Part shown: piece after piece, positions 28,306 through 37,398 of the stretch
Numbering within the stretch: position 1 is the stretch's first letter
Layout: the number at the start of each line of letters is the position of its first letter
NCBI RefSeq assembly: GCF_000243715.2
Contig: NZ_AHMO02000008.1
Location: forward strand, 2,150,001 to 2,214,000
Direction of reading: 5' to 3'
DNA from: Leptospira broomii serovar Hurstbridge str. 5399
Lineage (GTDB): Bacteria > Spirochaetota > Leptospiria > Leptospirales > Leptospiraceae
Length of the DNA: 64,000 nucleotides
The notes under the pieces: model-generated
Databases searched by the model: none
What the model was told of the DNA's origin: nothing
The model's input: only the letters and a program-made list of their open reading frames with translations
Position numbers and translations under genes: made by a program

Positions 28306-30341
28306 GGACTAAAGAATCCGGTTTCCGCTTTTCCGTTCGAGTTTCTGAATACTGCTTCGACGACGACGGGGATATATACCTCTCCGCCGGACGAGTCGAT
28401 CCGGCTTTTGAATGAAAGCAAATATCGTCGATCTTTTTTGGATTCCACCCAATTCCGCAAACTTTTTTCGGCGCCTCCTCCGGGGATCATCAAGAATTTT
28501 CCTCCGGACTTTTCAGCAATTTCCTTGTATATTTGGACCGATTCTCCTTCTTCTCCCAAACAAAGAAAGAAGATAGGAATATCATGAGCTACTGCAAAAC
28601 GGATAATTTTTGTAGGGGAAAATTGGGTAAACCCCGCTTTCAGGTCCTTGCCGGAAACGACCGCTAAGACCGCGCGAGGACCTACGCTGTCCAGCAGATC
28701 GGTAATTCCTCTTTGCAACGATTTGCCGATTTGTGATTCTTCCTCCGGTATAAAGGCTCTGATTGCGCGAAAAATATCGTACATGCTTTTTCCGAAAGAA
28801 TAAGCGACCTGAGTATCTTTTCCTGATCTCAAAAGCTGAATCTTATCTTCGGATCGGATTTCGGATAGAAATGGTTTTAGCGCTTTTTCAATCAGCGGGT
28901 ACGACTCGGCGATTTGTTTGGAATTTTCCGCCACTATCGAGACTGTTACTCGATTATTGTATTTTTGCATATTCGTAAGTCCGATTAGCGGCGAAAGGTT
29001 ATCCATTTCGTAAACCCGGAACGAATTGCGCGGTATGGCTTTTACCGCAGCGCCGTGGCGGTCTCGAGCTTGCACGACTAAAGAAATATCGGGATAGTTG
29101 GAACTGATCACTCGTTCGACTAACAGATCTAAGTTGGAAGCGAGTTGGCCCTTCGGGGAGAAAATATCCAATCTATGTCTATTGAAATCGGTCACAAACA
29201 TCGTTCCGGTATAATCGAAACCGATTCCAAAAGCTTGGTCGAAATTTCTAACGTTATTTTTCGAATCCCGAAAACTTTCGAAATTGGACCAATTTTTTGA
29301 AATCGAATCATAGATAAATAGACCCGCAGCTTCGTCCGCTACGTAAATTTTATTTTCGCGGATCGTTAAATTGCGGGGTTTTTTTAGAGCCGGATGAGTT
29401 ATCTCCTTTAGATAATTTCCCTCCTTATCGAAAACGACGATCCTTCGGTTACCTTTATCGGCTACAAAGATCTCGCCTTTTGAATTGATCTTGAGACCGG
29501 CGGGTTGTCTTAAAATACCCTTTCCGATTTCTTGAAGAAAGCTTCCATCCTTTGCAACTTTTTGAATTCGATCGTTTCCCATATCCGAAACGAATAGATA
29601 CCCCTCTCTTGTAAGAAAAATTCCAGAAGGTCCATGGAAATAGCCAGGTTGTTTTCCGGTATTGCCGAATCGGTTAACGTAGTCGCCATGCGTGTTGAAT
29701 TCGTATATCGTATCGCCGGCATAGTCAGCTACGAATATCGATTTTCCCCGTACGGCGATGGCAGTGGGCCCCTGAAGATTACGGCCTAAGGAACCTTTGA
29801 AATTATCGACAGGGTTTCCGTTTGCGTCGAATTTTACTATATTTGCGGTTTCGAAACTCGTAACGTATAAATATCCTTCCTCATCCACCGCAACGTCCGT
29901 CGGGTTGCGGAATCGAAACCTTCTGAGGTCGTCTCCATTTACAGATTTATAATATTCTAAAGTGTCTTTTCGGTTGCTTCCGCCTAATTGAAATCTGAGG
30001 GCATCTAATCTGCTTTTTCGAATTAGATTCAGCTTGCCCGAAGATTCTAATTGCTCTAATTCCGCTAAACTTTCCTGCCAGTCTCCGCTTAGGTAATATG
30101 TTTCCGATAGAAAGAATTTTGCGTGTGGAAAGTCGGGTTTCAGGGAAAGGGATTTCAGAAAGTTTTCGCGAGCAGCCGCGAACTCTCCCTTATTGTAATA
30201 TGCCAGTCCGCGCTTAAAAAAGGTTCGCGCTTCCTTTTCCTTCAAGCTAAAGAAGGGTAAAGACTCAGGTTGGAGAGGGCCTACTGAGCTGGCCGCTAAT
30301 AGGAATAGCAGAAAGATTCTTGGTGATAGTTTTCTCCCCAT
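28302..30341 (-). CDS. Exported TPR, NHL-propeller and VWA-like protein
   Basis: 679 residues. After a signal (FLLFLLAASSVG) come two or three TPR units. A six-bladed NHL propeller follows (FRNPTDVAVDEEGYLYVTSF, GPSGIFLTREGYLFVSDMGN). The C-terminal 250 residues resemble a von Willebrand A-type domain (VTVSIVAENSKQIAESY, AVLAVVSGKDL), though the full metal site is not obvious. It is the first gene of a pair with the TPR protein. A role in extracytoplasmic protein binding is inferred. Confidence 0.8.
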   Translation of the reverse strand: MGRKLSPRIFLLFLLAASSVGPLQPESLPFFSLKEKEARTFFKRGLAYYNKGEFAAARENFLKSLSLKPDFPHAKFFLSETYYLSGDWQESLAELEQLESSGKLNLIRKSRLDALRFQLGGSNRKDTLEYYKSVNGDDLRRFRFRNPTDVAVDEEGYLYVTSFETANIVKFDANGNPVDNFKGSLGRNLQGPTAIAVRGKSIFVADYAGDTIYEFNTHGDYVNRFGNTGKQPGYFHGPSGIFLTREGYLFVSDMGNDRIQKVAKDGSFLQEIGKGILRQPAGLKINSKGEIFVADKGNRRIVVFDKEGNYLKEITHPALKKPRNLTIRENKIYVADEAAGLFIYDSISKNWSNFESFRDSKNNVRNFDQAFGIGFDYTGTMFVTDFNRHRLDIFSPKGQLASNLDLLVERVISSNYPDISLVVQARDRHGAAVKAIPRNSFRVYEMDNLSPLIGLTNMQKYNNRVTVSIVAENSKQIAESYPLIEKALKPFLSEIRSEDKIQLLRSGKDTQVAYSFGKSMYDIFRAIRAFIPEEESQIGKSLQRGITDLLDSVGPRAVLAVVSGKDLKAGFTQFSPTKIIRFAVAHDIPIFFLCLGEEGESVQIYKEIAEKSGGKFLMIPGGGAEKSLRNWVESKKDRRYLLSFKSRIDSSGGEVYIPVVVEAVFRNSNGKAETGFFSP

Positions 30342-30443
30342 TCTATTCCTCAGTATTTCCGAGTGAATCGGTTTAGAGACATAATTTCAACCCCTTTTTC
30401 AAACTATGCGGATCATGGCCGTTCCCTGAAAGTCTTGAAGAAA

Positions 30444-30573
30444 AACCTGTAGGAGCTCCCTCAAAGTTTGATCACTGGAAAAGTGTTGCTAGAAGAGGAA
30501 TTTTGTGGCATACGGCCTTCCGAGGGGTACCACCGATCCGGCCCCCGCCCAGGAGGGGCGGGGATTTTTTCGA
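30444..30573 (-). repeat. Interspersed repeat, copy C (inverted)
   Basis: Read on the minus strand it matches copies A and B: CCCCGCCC/GGGCGGGGG stem, CGGTGGTACC, GCCGTATGCCACAAAATT, ending GGGAGCTCCTACAGG. It lies between the NHL gene start and the small gene at 30637. Confidence 0.75.
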
Positions 30574-30636
30574 CCGACTCAATCCATATAGGGGGGCCAA
30601 TCACCAAATCGCTGAAAAGAACGAGTGCGCTTGAAT

Positions 30637-30894
30637 TTAAGGTAATCGATTCCGGAGCTTTACGGAAACTCTTTCTCTTAGCTGAGAGGATTCTTCCGTT
30701 TGATTCAGCCAAACTTTTTTCCAATTACTATGCCATTCCGACCATTCATGGCGGATTGCGCGGTTTTCTTCCAGTTCATCCTCCACTTCTCTCAGGATCC
30801 GATCTAGTAAAATTACATAGTTTCGAAAACGGATGGCAAGGTCGGATTGCGGGGAAAACTCCTGCATAGTTTTAGTATCGGCGAGGTTTGACAT
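30637..30894 (-). CDS. Small hypothetical protein (85 aa)
   Basis: 85 residues, mostly helical and charged (ILLDRILREVEDELEENRAI). It lies 24 bp downstream of the histone-deacetylase-family gene on the same strand, so it is likely co-transcribed. No family is recognised. Confidence 0.5.
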   Translation of the reverse strand: MSNLADTKTMQEFSPQSDLAIRFRNYVILLDRILREVEDELEENRAIRHEWSEWHSNWKKVWLNQTEESSQLRERVSVKLRNRLP

Positions 30895-30918
30895 AGCTGC
30901 GGTACTTTTTTATGCCTT

Positions 30919-31845
30919 TTAACTTGCTAATACGGCTATATGAGCTTCGACGCTTTCTGCCAGCGCCTGGAGGTCATAGCCGCCTTCTAGAAAAGAGATT
31001 ATCTTTGAACCGGATTGGGATGCAGCTTCCTTCGCCAACCGAGTAAATTCGGAAAATGCATTCGTAGAAAGTGACATACCTCCGAGAGGATCTTGTTTAT
31101 GAGCGTCAAAGCCCGCCGAAATCAATAGGAATTCCGGCTCGAATTCAAGAATTGAGGGGATTACCTTTTCCTGAAATGCCTGTAGGTAATCCGAATTCGA
31201 AGAGCTACCGGGTAGAGGAATATTAAGCGTAAAACCTAGCCCTTGCCCGGAACCGATCTCTCTTGCGGATCCGGAACCCGGATAGAAAGGGTATTGGTGG
31301 AGCGAGGTAAAAAAGACTTTATCGGAATCGTAAAAAATTTCCTGGGTTCCATTCCCGTGATGCACGTCCCAATCCAAGATATACACTCTTCGAATATTCC
31401 GATTCAGAAGATAATGTGCAGTAATGGCAATATTATTGAGCAAGCAAAAACCCATTGCTCGGCCTGTTTCGGCATGATGGCCAGGCGGGCGAATTAAAGC
31501 GATTCCTGAATCCAAGTCTTCCGACAGAATTTGTTTTGCCAGTGACACTCCGCTACCTGCAGCCAGGAGAGCGGCTTCAAAACTTTTTGGAGAGAAGGGG
31601 GTATCACCATCAAAACCCCCTCTCTTTCCTTCGATGGCTACGAATCGTTCTTGATAAGTCCTATTATGAGCCGATAGAATCAGTTCTTCCGGTAGTTTTT
31701 CGGGAGAAATATGTGTAAGGTTTTTAAAGTAAGAAGTTTTAATCAATCGATTCATTATGGCTTCTAATCTTTCCGGTCGTTCGGGGTGATACTCTCCGGT
31801 ATCGTGCTGGAGGAAAATATCTTCGTATGCGTATCCAAAATTCAT
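30919..31845 (-). CDS. Histone deacetylase / acetoin-utilisation family enzyme
   Basis: 308 residues. The ATG at 31845 is preceded by GGAGG at ideal distance; the frame stays open to 31938 but lacks family sequence there. Motifs of the arginase/HDAC fold are present: HPERPERL, RPPGHHAE, DWDVHHGNGTQ and SAGFDAHKQDPLGG with zinc-binding Asp/His. It removes acyl groups from lysines or small amines in the cytoplasm. The natural substrate is unknown. Confidence 0.9.
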   Translation of the reverse strand: MNFGYAYEDIFLQHDTGEYHPERPERLEAIMNRLIKTSYFKNLTHISPEKLPEELILSAHNRTYQERFVAIEGKRGGFDGDTPFSPKSFEAALLAAGSGVSLAKQILSEDLDSGIALIRPPGHHAETGRAMGFCLLNNIAITAHYLLNRNIRRVYILDWDVHHGNGTQEIFYDSDKVFFTSLHQYPFYPGSGSAREIGSGQGLGFTLNIPLPGSSSNSDYLQAFQEKVIPSILEFEPEFLLISAGFDAHKQDPLGGMSLSTNAFSEFTRLAKEAASQSGSKIISFLEGGYDLQALAESVEAHIAVLAS

Positions 31846-31937
31846 TTGTTTCCTCCGGTTTTTTTTAGATATCGGAATGTTCTGGGAAAGATTGAATTGA
31901 TCCGGTTCGATATTAAATATAAGACTGGAGCTCCACA

Positions 31938-33083
31938 TTGCGCAAATCGTTTTCTGTTCTTCTTTTATTCATTTTAATCTCGTGTCCATTATGCGCTGAG
32001 TTTACTTTACCGTTTCCGGAAAATTCAAGGATCAAGAATGGACCGGGCCGAGTTCTTCGGGAAAAAAGCGCAGAACCTATCCGATCTCAAAATCGGGCTA
32101 TCGAAAAGGAAAAACCGATCACCTCGAAGATAATGGATAAGGATGCAACGATTGAAGCTAGTCTCACTTCCTCGGAACCTAAGGTTCTGCGAAAGCCAAG
32201 AGTCCTAAGACGAAACGGTGAGAACAGCATCCATCCACCTAAGTTTTATCGAGGGATTTATATTCATAATTCTCTCATATCGAATAAATCCAATCGAAAG
32301 AAATTGGAAAATGTCTTATCGGAAGCCGCCGAAGCCGGCGTGAATGTCCTCGTCATCGACCTTCAATCCGCGACTCCGCCTGCGGAAGAAATTCGACGAA
32401 TTAAAGAGCTTGGATTCTACCCGATCGGTCGCTTAGTAAACTTCGACGGGGGATTAAAAACTGAGTTTCCGACTCAAGCTAGATTAAATTCGATTTTATC
32501 TTATGTCGGCAAAGCCTGTGCGGCAGGCTTTCCGGAAATTCAATTGGATTATATCCGGTATGCTGACGACCCGGAGATCAAGGTTTCGATCAAAAAGAAA
32601 TATCAAAATATCGGATCGATTATCGGAAAGATTCGCAGCGAGGCTAACAAATGCGACGATTTGCCTTATCTTGGCGCGGATATATTTGGCAGAATTCCAT
32701 TCAATAAAGATGATTTAATCGGCCAGAAAGTGGAAGTCTTTTCCCAATTAGTGGACGTATTGTATCCTATGCTATATCCTTCTCACTTTTACGGACAACC
32801 TGAGCGAATTTCCAATCCTTATAAAACCATTTACGACGGATTGACGAATGCAAAAAAACGAGCCTTGCCCGAAACGAGGGTCGTCGGTTACATACAAGGG
32901 TTTACGATGAAAATCGCTCATTCTAAAAAAACGTTAAAGGATTATGTTAAAGCTCAGATCGAAGCTAGCGTGGATAGTAAGAGCGACGGATTCGTCGTTT
33001 GGAATGCTTGGAGCGACTACAGGGAGACTTTCAAAGCGATTCGAGAATCCGTAAAAGATGGGAAACTGGATATTTCCGAATAA
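31938..33083 (+). CDS. Exported putative glycosidase-like protein (DUF4015-like)
   Basis: 381 residues from a TTG with GGAG seven bases upstream. A signal peptide (SVLLLFILISCPLCA) opens the protein. After a linker of about 80 residues comes a TIM-barrel-like core: RGIYIHNSLISN, GVNVLVIDLQS, EIQLDYIRYADDPE, YPMLYPSHF and DGFVVWNAWSDY. This matches proteins annotated as DUF4015 putative glycoside hydrolases. It is divergent from the HDAC gene with about 90 bp between starts. Confidence 0.78.
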   Translation: MRKSFSVLLLFILISCPLCAEFTLPFPENSRIKNGPGRVLREKSAEPIRSQNRAIEKEKPITSKIMDKDATIEASLTSSEPKVLRKPRVLRRNGENSIHPPKFYRGIYIHNSLISNKSNRKKLENVLSEAAEAGVNVLVIDLQSATPPAEEIRRIKELGFYPIGRLVNFDGGLKTEFPTQARLNSILSYVGKACAAGFPEIQLDYIRYADDPEIKVSIKKKYQNIGSIIGKIRSEANKCDDLPYLGADIFGRIPFNKDDLIGQKVEVFSQLVDVLYPMLYPSHFYGQPERISNPYKTIYDGLTNAKKRALPETRVVGYIQGFTMKIAHSKKTLKDYVKAQIEASVDSKSDGFVVWNAWSDYRETFKAIRESVKDGKLDISE

Positions 33084-33163
33084 TATTAAGAGAATTTAAT
33101 TTTTTGGTTATTATGAAATGTCGCCGCGTCGAAGGAACTGACGTTTTTATCGCCTAAGGAAAT

Positions 33164-33952
33164 TTAGAACCCTCTAAAAATCGGTTTTCTTTTTTCTTCA
33201 AGAGATTTGATCGTTTCTCTAAAATCCTTGGAGAGAAAATTACTGGCCTGCGATTCCGCTTCCAAACGCAAGGCTGCATTTAAGGCTTCCCGATTATACG
33301 TGTTTTTCTTCAATTCGGATAAGGCTAGAGGGGCGCTTTCGCTTAATGAAATTGCGATCTCAGTGGCGCGTTTCAGCACTTCGTCCTTAGGAACGGAATC
33401 GTACGAAATTCCCAATTTTAAACATTCTTCGCCGTTCAAAGTTTCCGCTAGAAATAGAAGTCGATTGGATAAGGAAGTCCCGAATAATTCTCTTACGAGA
33501 TAACTAGAACCCATTCCCGGATGAATTCCCAACTTCACGAAATTAAATTGGTATTTCCCTTCGGTTGCAAAGATTCGGATATCACAGGCAAACGTAATGG
33601 AAAGGCCTGCTCCCACCGCATGTCCATTAGCAGCACAGATTACCGGAACTTCCAAATCGCGAACGGATAGAAAAAGATTATAAAATTCGAACATTTCTTT
33701 CTTATTCGTTTCAAAATCCTTTTCCGCGAACGACTTTAGCAATTCGAAGTTTCCACCGGCCGAAAAAATTCCGTTTTTCCCGGTTATCACTACTGACCGG
33801 GGCGGACTTTTTTTCAATCTGTCGATATGAGCTTTAAATTCAAGACCCATTTCGCGGGTCATCGAATTCTTCGTTTCCGGATTATTGAGATAAAGAATTT
33901 CTATTCTAGAATCGGCGGATAATTCCACCGTTTCCGATTCTACCAATGCCAT
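33164..33952 (-). CDS. Enoyl-CoA hydratase/isomerase family protein
   Basis: 262 residues of the crotonase fold: [37 protein letters not shown] (oxyanion-hole Gly region), [20 protein letters not shown]. It acts on an acyl-CoA thioester in the cytoplasm; the exact reaction cannot be told. In place of the second Glu the position reads Gly-Met, so it may be an isomerase or a decarboxylase-like member rather than a true hydratase. It overlaps the upstream gene by 1 base, an operon sign. Confidence 0.85.
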   Translation of the reverse strand: MALVESETVELSADSRIEILYLNNPETKNSMTREMGLEFKAHIDRLKKSPPRSVVITGKNGIFSAGGNFELLKSFAEKDFETNKKEMFEFYNLFLSVRDLEVPVICAANGHAVGAGLSITFACDIRIFATEGKYQFNFVKLGIHPGMGSSYLVRELFGTSLSNRLLFLAETLNGEECLKLGISYDSVPKDEVLKRATEIAISLSESAPLALSELKKNTYNREALNAALRLEAESQASNFLSKDFRETIKSLEEKRKPIFRGF

Positions 33953-34479
33953 TAAACAGCTTCCTGCTTTAATTCGAAACTTTCATACCAAATTCTATCC
34001 GATACTGCAAGAGGTTTATTACCTAGTCCCATTTGCTCGAAATAATCCAACAGAATTTCCAAATGAACATTCTCCTCATCTTCAAGCGTCCAGAAACTAG
34101 AATCGATGGAACGGGACATGATAGCTTGGCCCCGGACCGAATCGGTAAAATAGTCGGGCTTTCCGGAAAAAATTAAATGTGCCGAGATCATATCAAAACG
34201 AATCGTATCAACGATTTTGGAAAAATCGGCATCGGATTTATCAAAGAACCGGGACGCTACTTCTGTTTGGAAATAATCTCCCCAAGTAAGAATATCCGGT
34301 TCCACACCGATTCTATTTTTAATTTCTGCAAGTTTATCTTGTTCAAGGAACGGGGTACAGGCGAATCTATCCACCAATTCCTTTAGGGAAATCAATGCGA
34401 GAATTTTCATCGCGGAAAGTTTGCCTTGGCGCATCATATCAAAGAGTTCTGGGTTGAGTTCGGACTTATTCTGTTCCAT
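33952..34479 (-). CDS. Hypothetical helical protein
   Basis: 175 residues without signal or membrane segments. Mostly helical, with [20 protein letters not shown] and [20 protein letters not shown]. No family is recognised. Its stop touches the start of the enoyl-CoA hydratase gene, so it may serve the same pathway. Confidence 0.6.
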   Translation of the reverse strand: MEQNKSELNPELFDMMRQGKLSAMKILALISLKELVDRFACTPFLEQDKLAEIKNRIGVEPDILTWGDYFQTEVASRFFDKSDADFSKIVDTIRFDMISAHLIFSGKPDYFTDSVRGQAIMSRSIDSSFWTLEDEENVHLEILLDYFEQMGLGNKPLAVSDRIWYESFELKQEAV

Positions 34480-34606
34480 GCTATTTTTTTCGGCAAGACC
34501 TTGAAAAACCCATCGTATAATTTCCTTCCTTTCTTCTTCACACTATGTCCCATCAGATTGCTTAAAAAAGGGGATTCGCGAAAAGAAACTGAGGGTATCG
34601 GCTGGA

Positions 34607-34628
34607 TTCGACTTCTTCAAAAGTCGAA
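34607..34628. other. Perfect 8-bp hairpin
   Basis: TTCGACTT and AAGTCGAA with a 6-base loop, in the 180-bp gap between two divergent genes and 35 bp before the DUF1577 gene. It could be a protein site or a leader structure. Confidence 0.4.
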
Positions 34629-34662
34629 AATGTTAGAAGAGCTTCTTTAATTTTGACGCATT

Positions 34663-35940
34663 ATGGCTGTAGGTAGATCGGATAGTCTTCAAGAATTGAT
34701 AACAATCCTAGAAACGATGTTCGGAGAAACGATCATCGGTTCAGACATCAATTTGGTTAAGCATCTATTTTATAGTTTGAAGGCCGATCAGCGCGAGTTT
34801 CCTTTCGACTACGAAGGGGATAAACTTAGCGCTGTAGTCGAAGAAATCGGAGAGGACACTTTAATTTTCCTCGTTCCTTACGTACAATCCAAAGGCATTT
34901 TGCGCGCTAAAATTAGTTTCGAAATTTTGAATATTCTTTATCAATTCGAAGTTGTAATCCTACATTTTTGGGAAGATCACGTTCGAATTAAAATTCCTTC
35001 CGAGTTGCAGGCCGCGGCTTTCAGACAGAATCTTCGGGTCGCCGTCGACGACTTATTTATGAACTACGTAATCCTCTACCGATCATTAACGGGAGGCGAA
35101 CGGGAACTCGGCAAGAATCTTTACGTGGAGCAAAGATTCTTTCATTTAATGAAAGAAATCAAAAAAGATCATCCCAGTCTAAAGCTGATTAATCTGATGG
35201 CTACCGATTATATCTTCGAAGTTTCGCGCGACTATGAGATCGAGTTTTACGGTCCCGGTAACGACGGAGGTTTCTTGGGCAGGTTCGTTAAGGAATTCAA
35301 TTCGACAGTTTACATACCGGACTGTTCCTTGATTATAAATTATATTGGAGAAGGGAAGGAAGAGGGCCTGGAAAATTTCCGAGCAGGATATCTTCAAATG
35401 ATTCAATCCGAAGGGCAGGCAAAGGCGGACGCTTTCTTTCGGGACATGCAAAAGGAAGAAGTTCGTAACTTTATGATTTCATACGTAGTAACGCCTGTGA
35501 GACTCTTTAATGATGTCATCGGTCATATCCGAGTCTTTTCCACCGCTATGGATAAGTTCTCCATCGTACTTCAACAGGCTTTGTACATTCAGGAACTTGG
35601 CGAGATTTTGACCTATGCGTTGACGAAGGTTTACATTCGTCAGGAAAATTACAAGACGGCTAGGGCAGCCACGAAGATCCTCGACATAAGTATGAATGGC
35701 CTTCTTTTCGAAATTGAAGAACTTCGGACTTTTAATTACTTAAAAAAACATAATATTATTAAAATGTTCGTTCCTATCGCCGAAAGGGATCTAGTCCTTC
35801 GGGGAGAAGTCGTACGATTTTTGGAAATCTCGGAACATAGATATCAACTTGGTGTGAATTTTTTTGACTCCAACCCTGACGATATGGTTTATCTACAGGA
35901 CTATATCTTTAGCAAAAAATTAAAAATTCTTTCAGAATAG
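34663..35940 (+). CDS. DUF1577 protein with PilZ-like C-terminus
   Basis: 425 residues, a family largely restricted to Leptospira. The C-terminal quarter has a PilZ-like element ([19 protein letters not shown], then [20 protein letters not shown]). PilZ domains bind cyclic di-GMP, although the RxxxR ligand motif is not clear here. It appears cytoplasmic. The IS1595-like element starts 4 bp after its stop, so the last codons are close to the insertion point. Confidence 0.8.
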   Translation: MAVGRSDSLQELITILETMFGETIIGSDINLVKHLFYSLKADQREFPFDYEGDKLSAVVEEIGEDTLIFLVPYVQSKGILRAKISFEILNILYQFEVVILHFWEDHVRIKIPSELQAAAFRQNLRVAVDDLFMNYVILYRSLTGGERELGKNLYVEQRFFHLMKEIKKDHPSLKLINLMATDYIFEVSRDYEIEFYGPGNDGGFLGRFVKEFNSTVYIPDCSLIINYIGEGKEEGLENFRAGYLQMIQSEGQAKADAFFRDMQKEEVRNFMISYVVTPVRLFNDVIGHIRVFSTAMDKFSIVLQQALYIQELGEILTYALTKVYIRQENYKTARAATKILDISMNGLLFEIEELRTFNYLKKHNIIKMFVPIAERDLVLRGEVVRFLEISEHRYQLGVNFFDSNPDDMVYLQDYIFSKKLKILSE

Positions 35941-37239
35941 TTATCCTTTCCTCTCCTTCCGAACCGCTCCTTGTTCCGTCGCTCTCGTACCAGAGAGAAA
36001 AGCATCCCTACTCAAACAAGAATCATCACCACTAACCGACTCAACTAATACATCCAGTCCGAATACATTAGCATTTTTAATGAATGAAAACTCATTCAGA
36101 TACAACTGTGAATACTTTGGAGTAATGTATCCATAAGATGCAAAGGCCGTCTTAAGAACTCTATGATTTCCTTCTGCTACTTGATTGTGGACTCCATTCT
36201 TACTCCAACGATTACGAGCAAATCTGAACCTATTATCTTTTGATCTTGCAGAGTGATTTACACTTCTATGATTCCTGTAAATTCCCCAAAGCCAAGGATA
36301 GCCTTGATCTGTAAAAAGTGGAGTGGTAATAGGCAAATATTCTTTGATTAAAGGTCCAAGAGTCTCAGCTTTTTGATTAGGGACAGAAGAGAAGAATACC
36401 GGTCCTTGTTTGATTGCTATAGTCTGAACCAGAGTTCCGATTTGTTTCCCACCAAGCTTTTCTGAAAGATAGATAGAAGAAGTTTGTCCTCTGTGGCTGT
36501 ATCTTTTCCTACCTTGGCTTGCTCTTTCACCCGCAGAGTATAATACAGCAGTGTCTACGCATACGTAGGGCCTCTTTGCCATGATCTTAGTGATGTCTCT
36601 ATTCTCATTTGGAGGTAATAGGAAGTCTTTGAACTGATCATTTAAGGCTTCGTAGGTGAGCTTCTTATACTTTGGTAATTGATCGGAACAGAAGAGTTGG
36701 AATCTTCTCTTGAGCAGACTAGCGGCATTATATCCTATTCTTAATTTCTTACTTAGTTCTGTTGCAGTTACTACCTTTGGATATTGAAGCAGTGATTCAT
36801 AAAGGATGTAGCCAAACATCCATATTGGTAGTTTAAAGTGATGTAGAGGAGTGTAACTTAGTCTTGATATTAAATATCTACATTGAGGACATCTAATTAG
36901 ATCTGGTCTTGTGCTGATTTCTTTATCTAAGATTCTCTCATTACACTCAGGTGTTGGACAGTGTTTCGGATAGAAGTCATTGAGTATCTTCTTGGTTATC
37001 TCAGTGAAGTAGTCTGTGTTGAGTGCTGGGTTGTGGTGTTTTGGTAGGCTTGTTGGGAAGAATTCTATACTTGAAGTTTTTCTAATTTTAGAGCGAGGGG
37101 GAGCGGTTCTGGATTGGAGGAAAGGTGGTCCTCGGTTCGGATTCCGAGTATTAAATATTCCTATTTCCATCCAAGGTTGGGTAGGAGTGAAGGATTGTTT
37201 GGTAGTTGCGATTTCTTGGTATTTTAAGGCTACTTGCAT
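35941..37239 (-). CDS. IS1595-family (ISXO2-like) transposase
   Basis: 432 residues as an open frame. A zinc ribbon (CPTPEC, then CPQC) is followed by a DDE-type core with [16 protein letters not shown] and the last part [14 protein letters not shown] and [10 protein letters not shown]. No ATG, GTG or TTG exists between the right terminal repeat and the zinc ribbon. The open frame therefore begins outside the element and ends just past its left repeat. Either a non-standard start is used or the copy has been fused to chance flanking codons. Confidence 0.8.
   Translation of the reverse strand: MQVALKYQEIATTKQSFTPTQPWMEIGIFNTRNPNRGPPFLQSRTAPPRSKIRKTSSIEFFPTSLPKHHNPALNTDYFTEITKKILNDFYPKHCPTPECNERILDKEISTRPDLIRCPQCRYLISRLSYTPLHHFKLPIWMFGYILYESLLQYPKVVTATELSKKLRIGYNAASLLKRRFQLFCSDQLPKYKKLTYEALNDQFKDFLLPPNENRDITKIMAKRPYVCVDTAVLYSAGERASQGRKRYSHRGQTSSIYLSEKLGGKQIGTLVQTIAIKQGPVFFSSVPNQKAETLGPLIKEYLPITTPLFTDQGYPWLWGIYRNHRSVNHSARSKDNRFRFARNRWSKNGVHNQVAEGNHRVLKTAFASYGYITPKYSQLYLNEFSFIKNANVFGLDVLVESVSGDDSCLSRDAFLSGTRATEQGAVRKERKG
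35945..37125 (-). mobile_element. IS1595-like insertion sequence with 26-bp TIRs
   Basis: Terminal inverted repeats at 35945-35970 and 37100-37125 match at 21 of 26 positions. Both begin CCTTTCCTC and end GAACCGCTCC. The element is 1181 bp. The flanking 8 bp (ATAGTTAT and TGGTCCTC) do not match, so no target duplication is left; this suggests later recombination at the site. It marks the left edge of the AT-rich island. Confidence 0.75.
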
Positions 37240-37298
37240 GTGGATTACTTTTTGGGTTTTTAAGGAAGCAAAACGTTAGACACATATAAAAAGAAAGT
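37236..37298 (+). repeat. Direct repeat, left copy
   Basis: TTACTTTTTGGG, then AGGAAGCAAAACGTTAGACACA and an A-rich tail. A near copy lies at 40660-40716. The two enclose the caspase-helicase gene and lie at similar positions before the two coding units. They may be shared promoters or footprints of a moving cassette. Confidence 0.6.
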
Positions 37299-37303
37299 AA
37301 AAA

Positions 37304-37366
37304 ATGAACTATCTGATCTGGAAAGAATTGGAAAAGGTTGATAGCCTTTCGTGTTTACGAACATAA
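37304..37366 (+). CDS. Possible 20-residue leader peptide
   Basis: ATG-started frame (MNYLIWKELEKVDSLSCLRT) ending 33 bp before the caspase-helicase start. There is no clear ribosome site. It could be a leader that affects translation of the next gene or a chance frame. Confidence 0.2.
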   Translation: MNYLIWKELEKVDSLSCLRT

Positions 37367-37398
37367 AAATTCTAAAACAACGGGAGCTTGGAGCAAGA

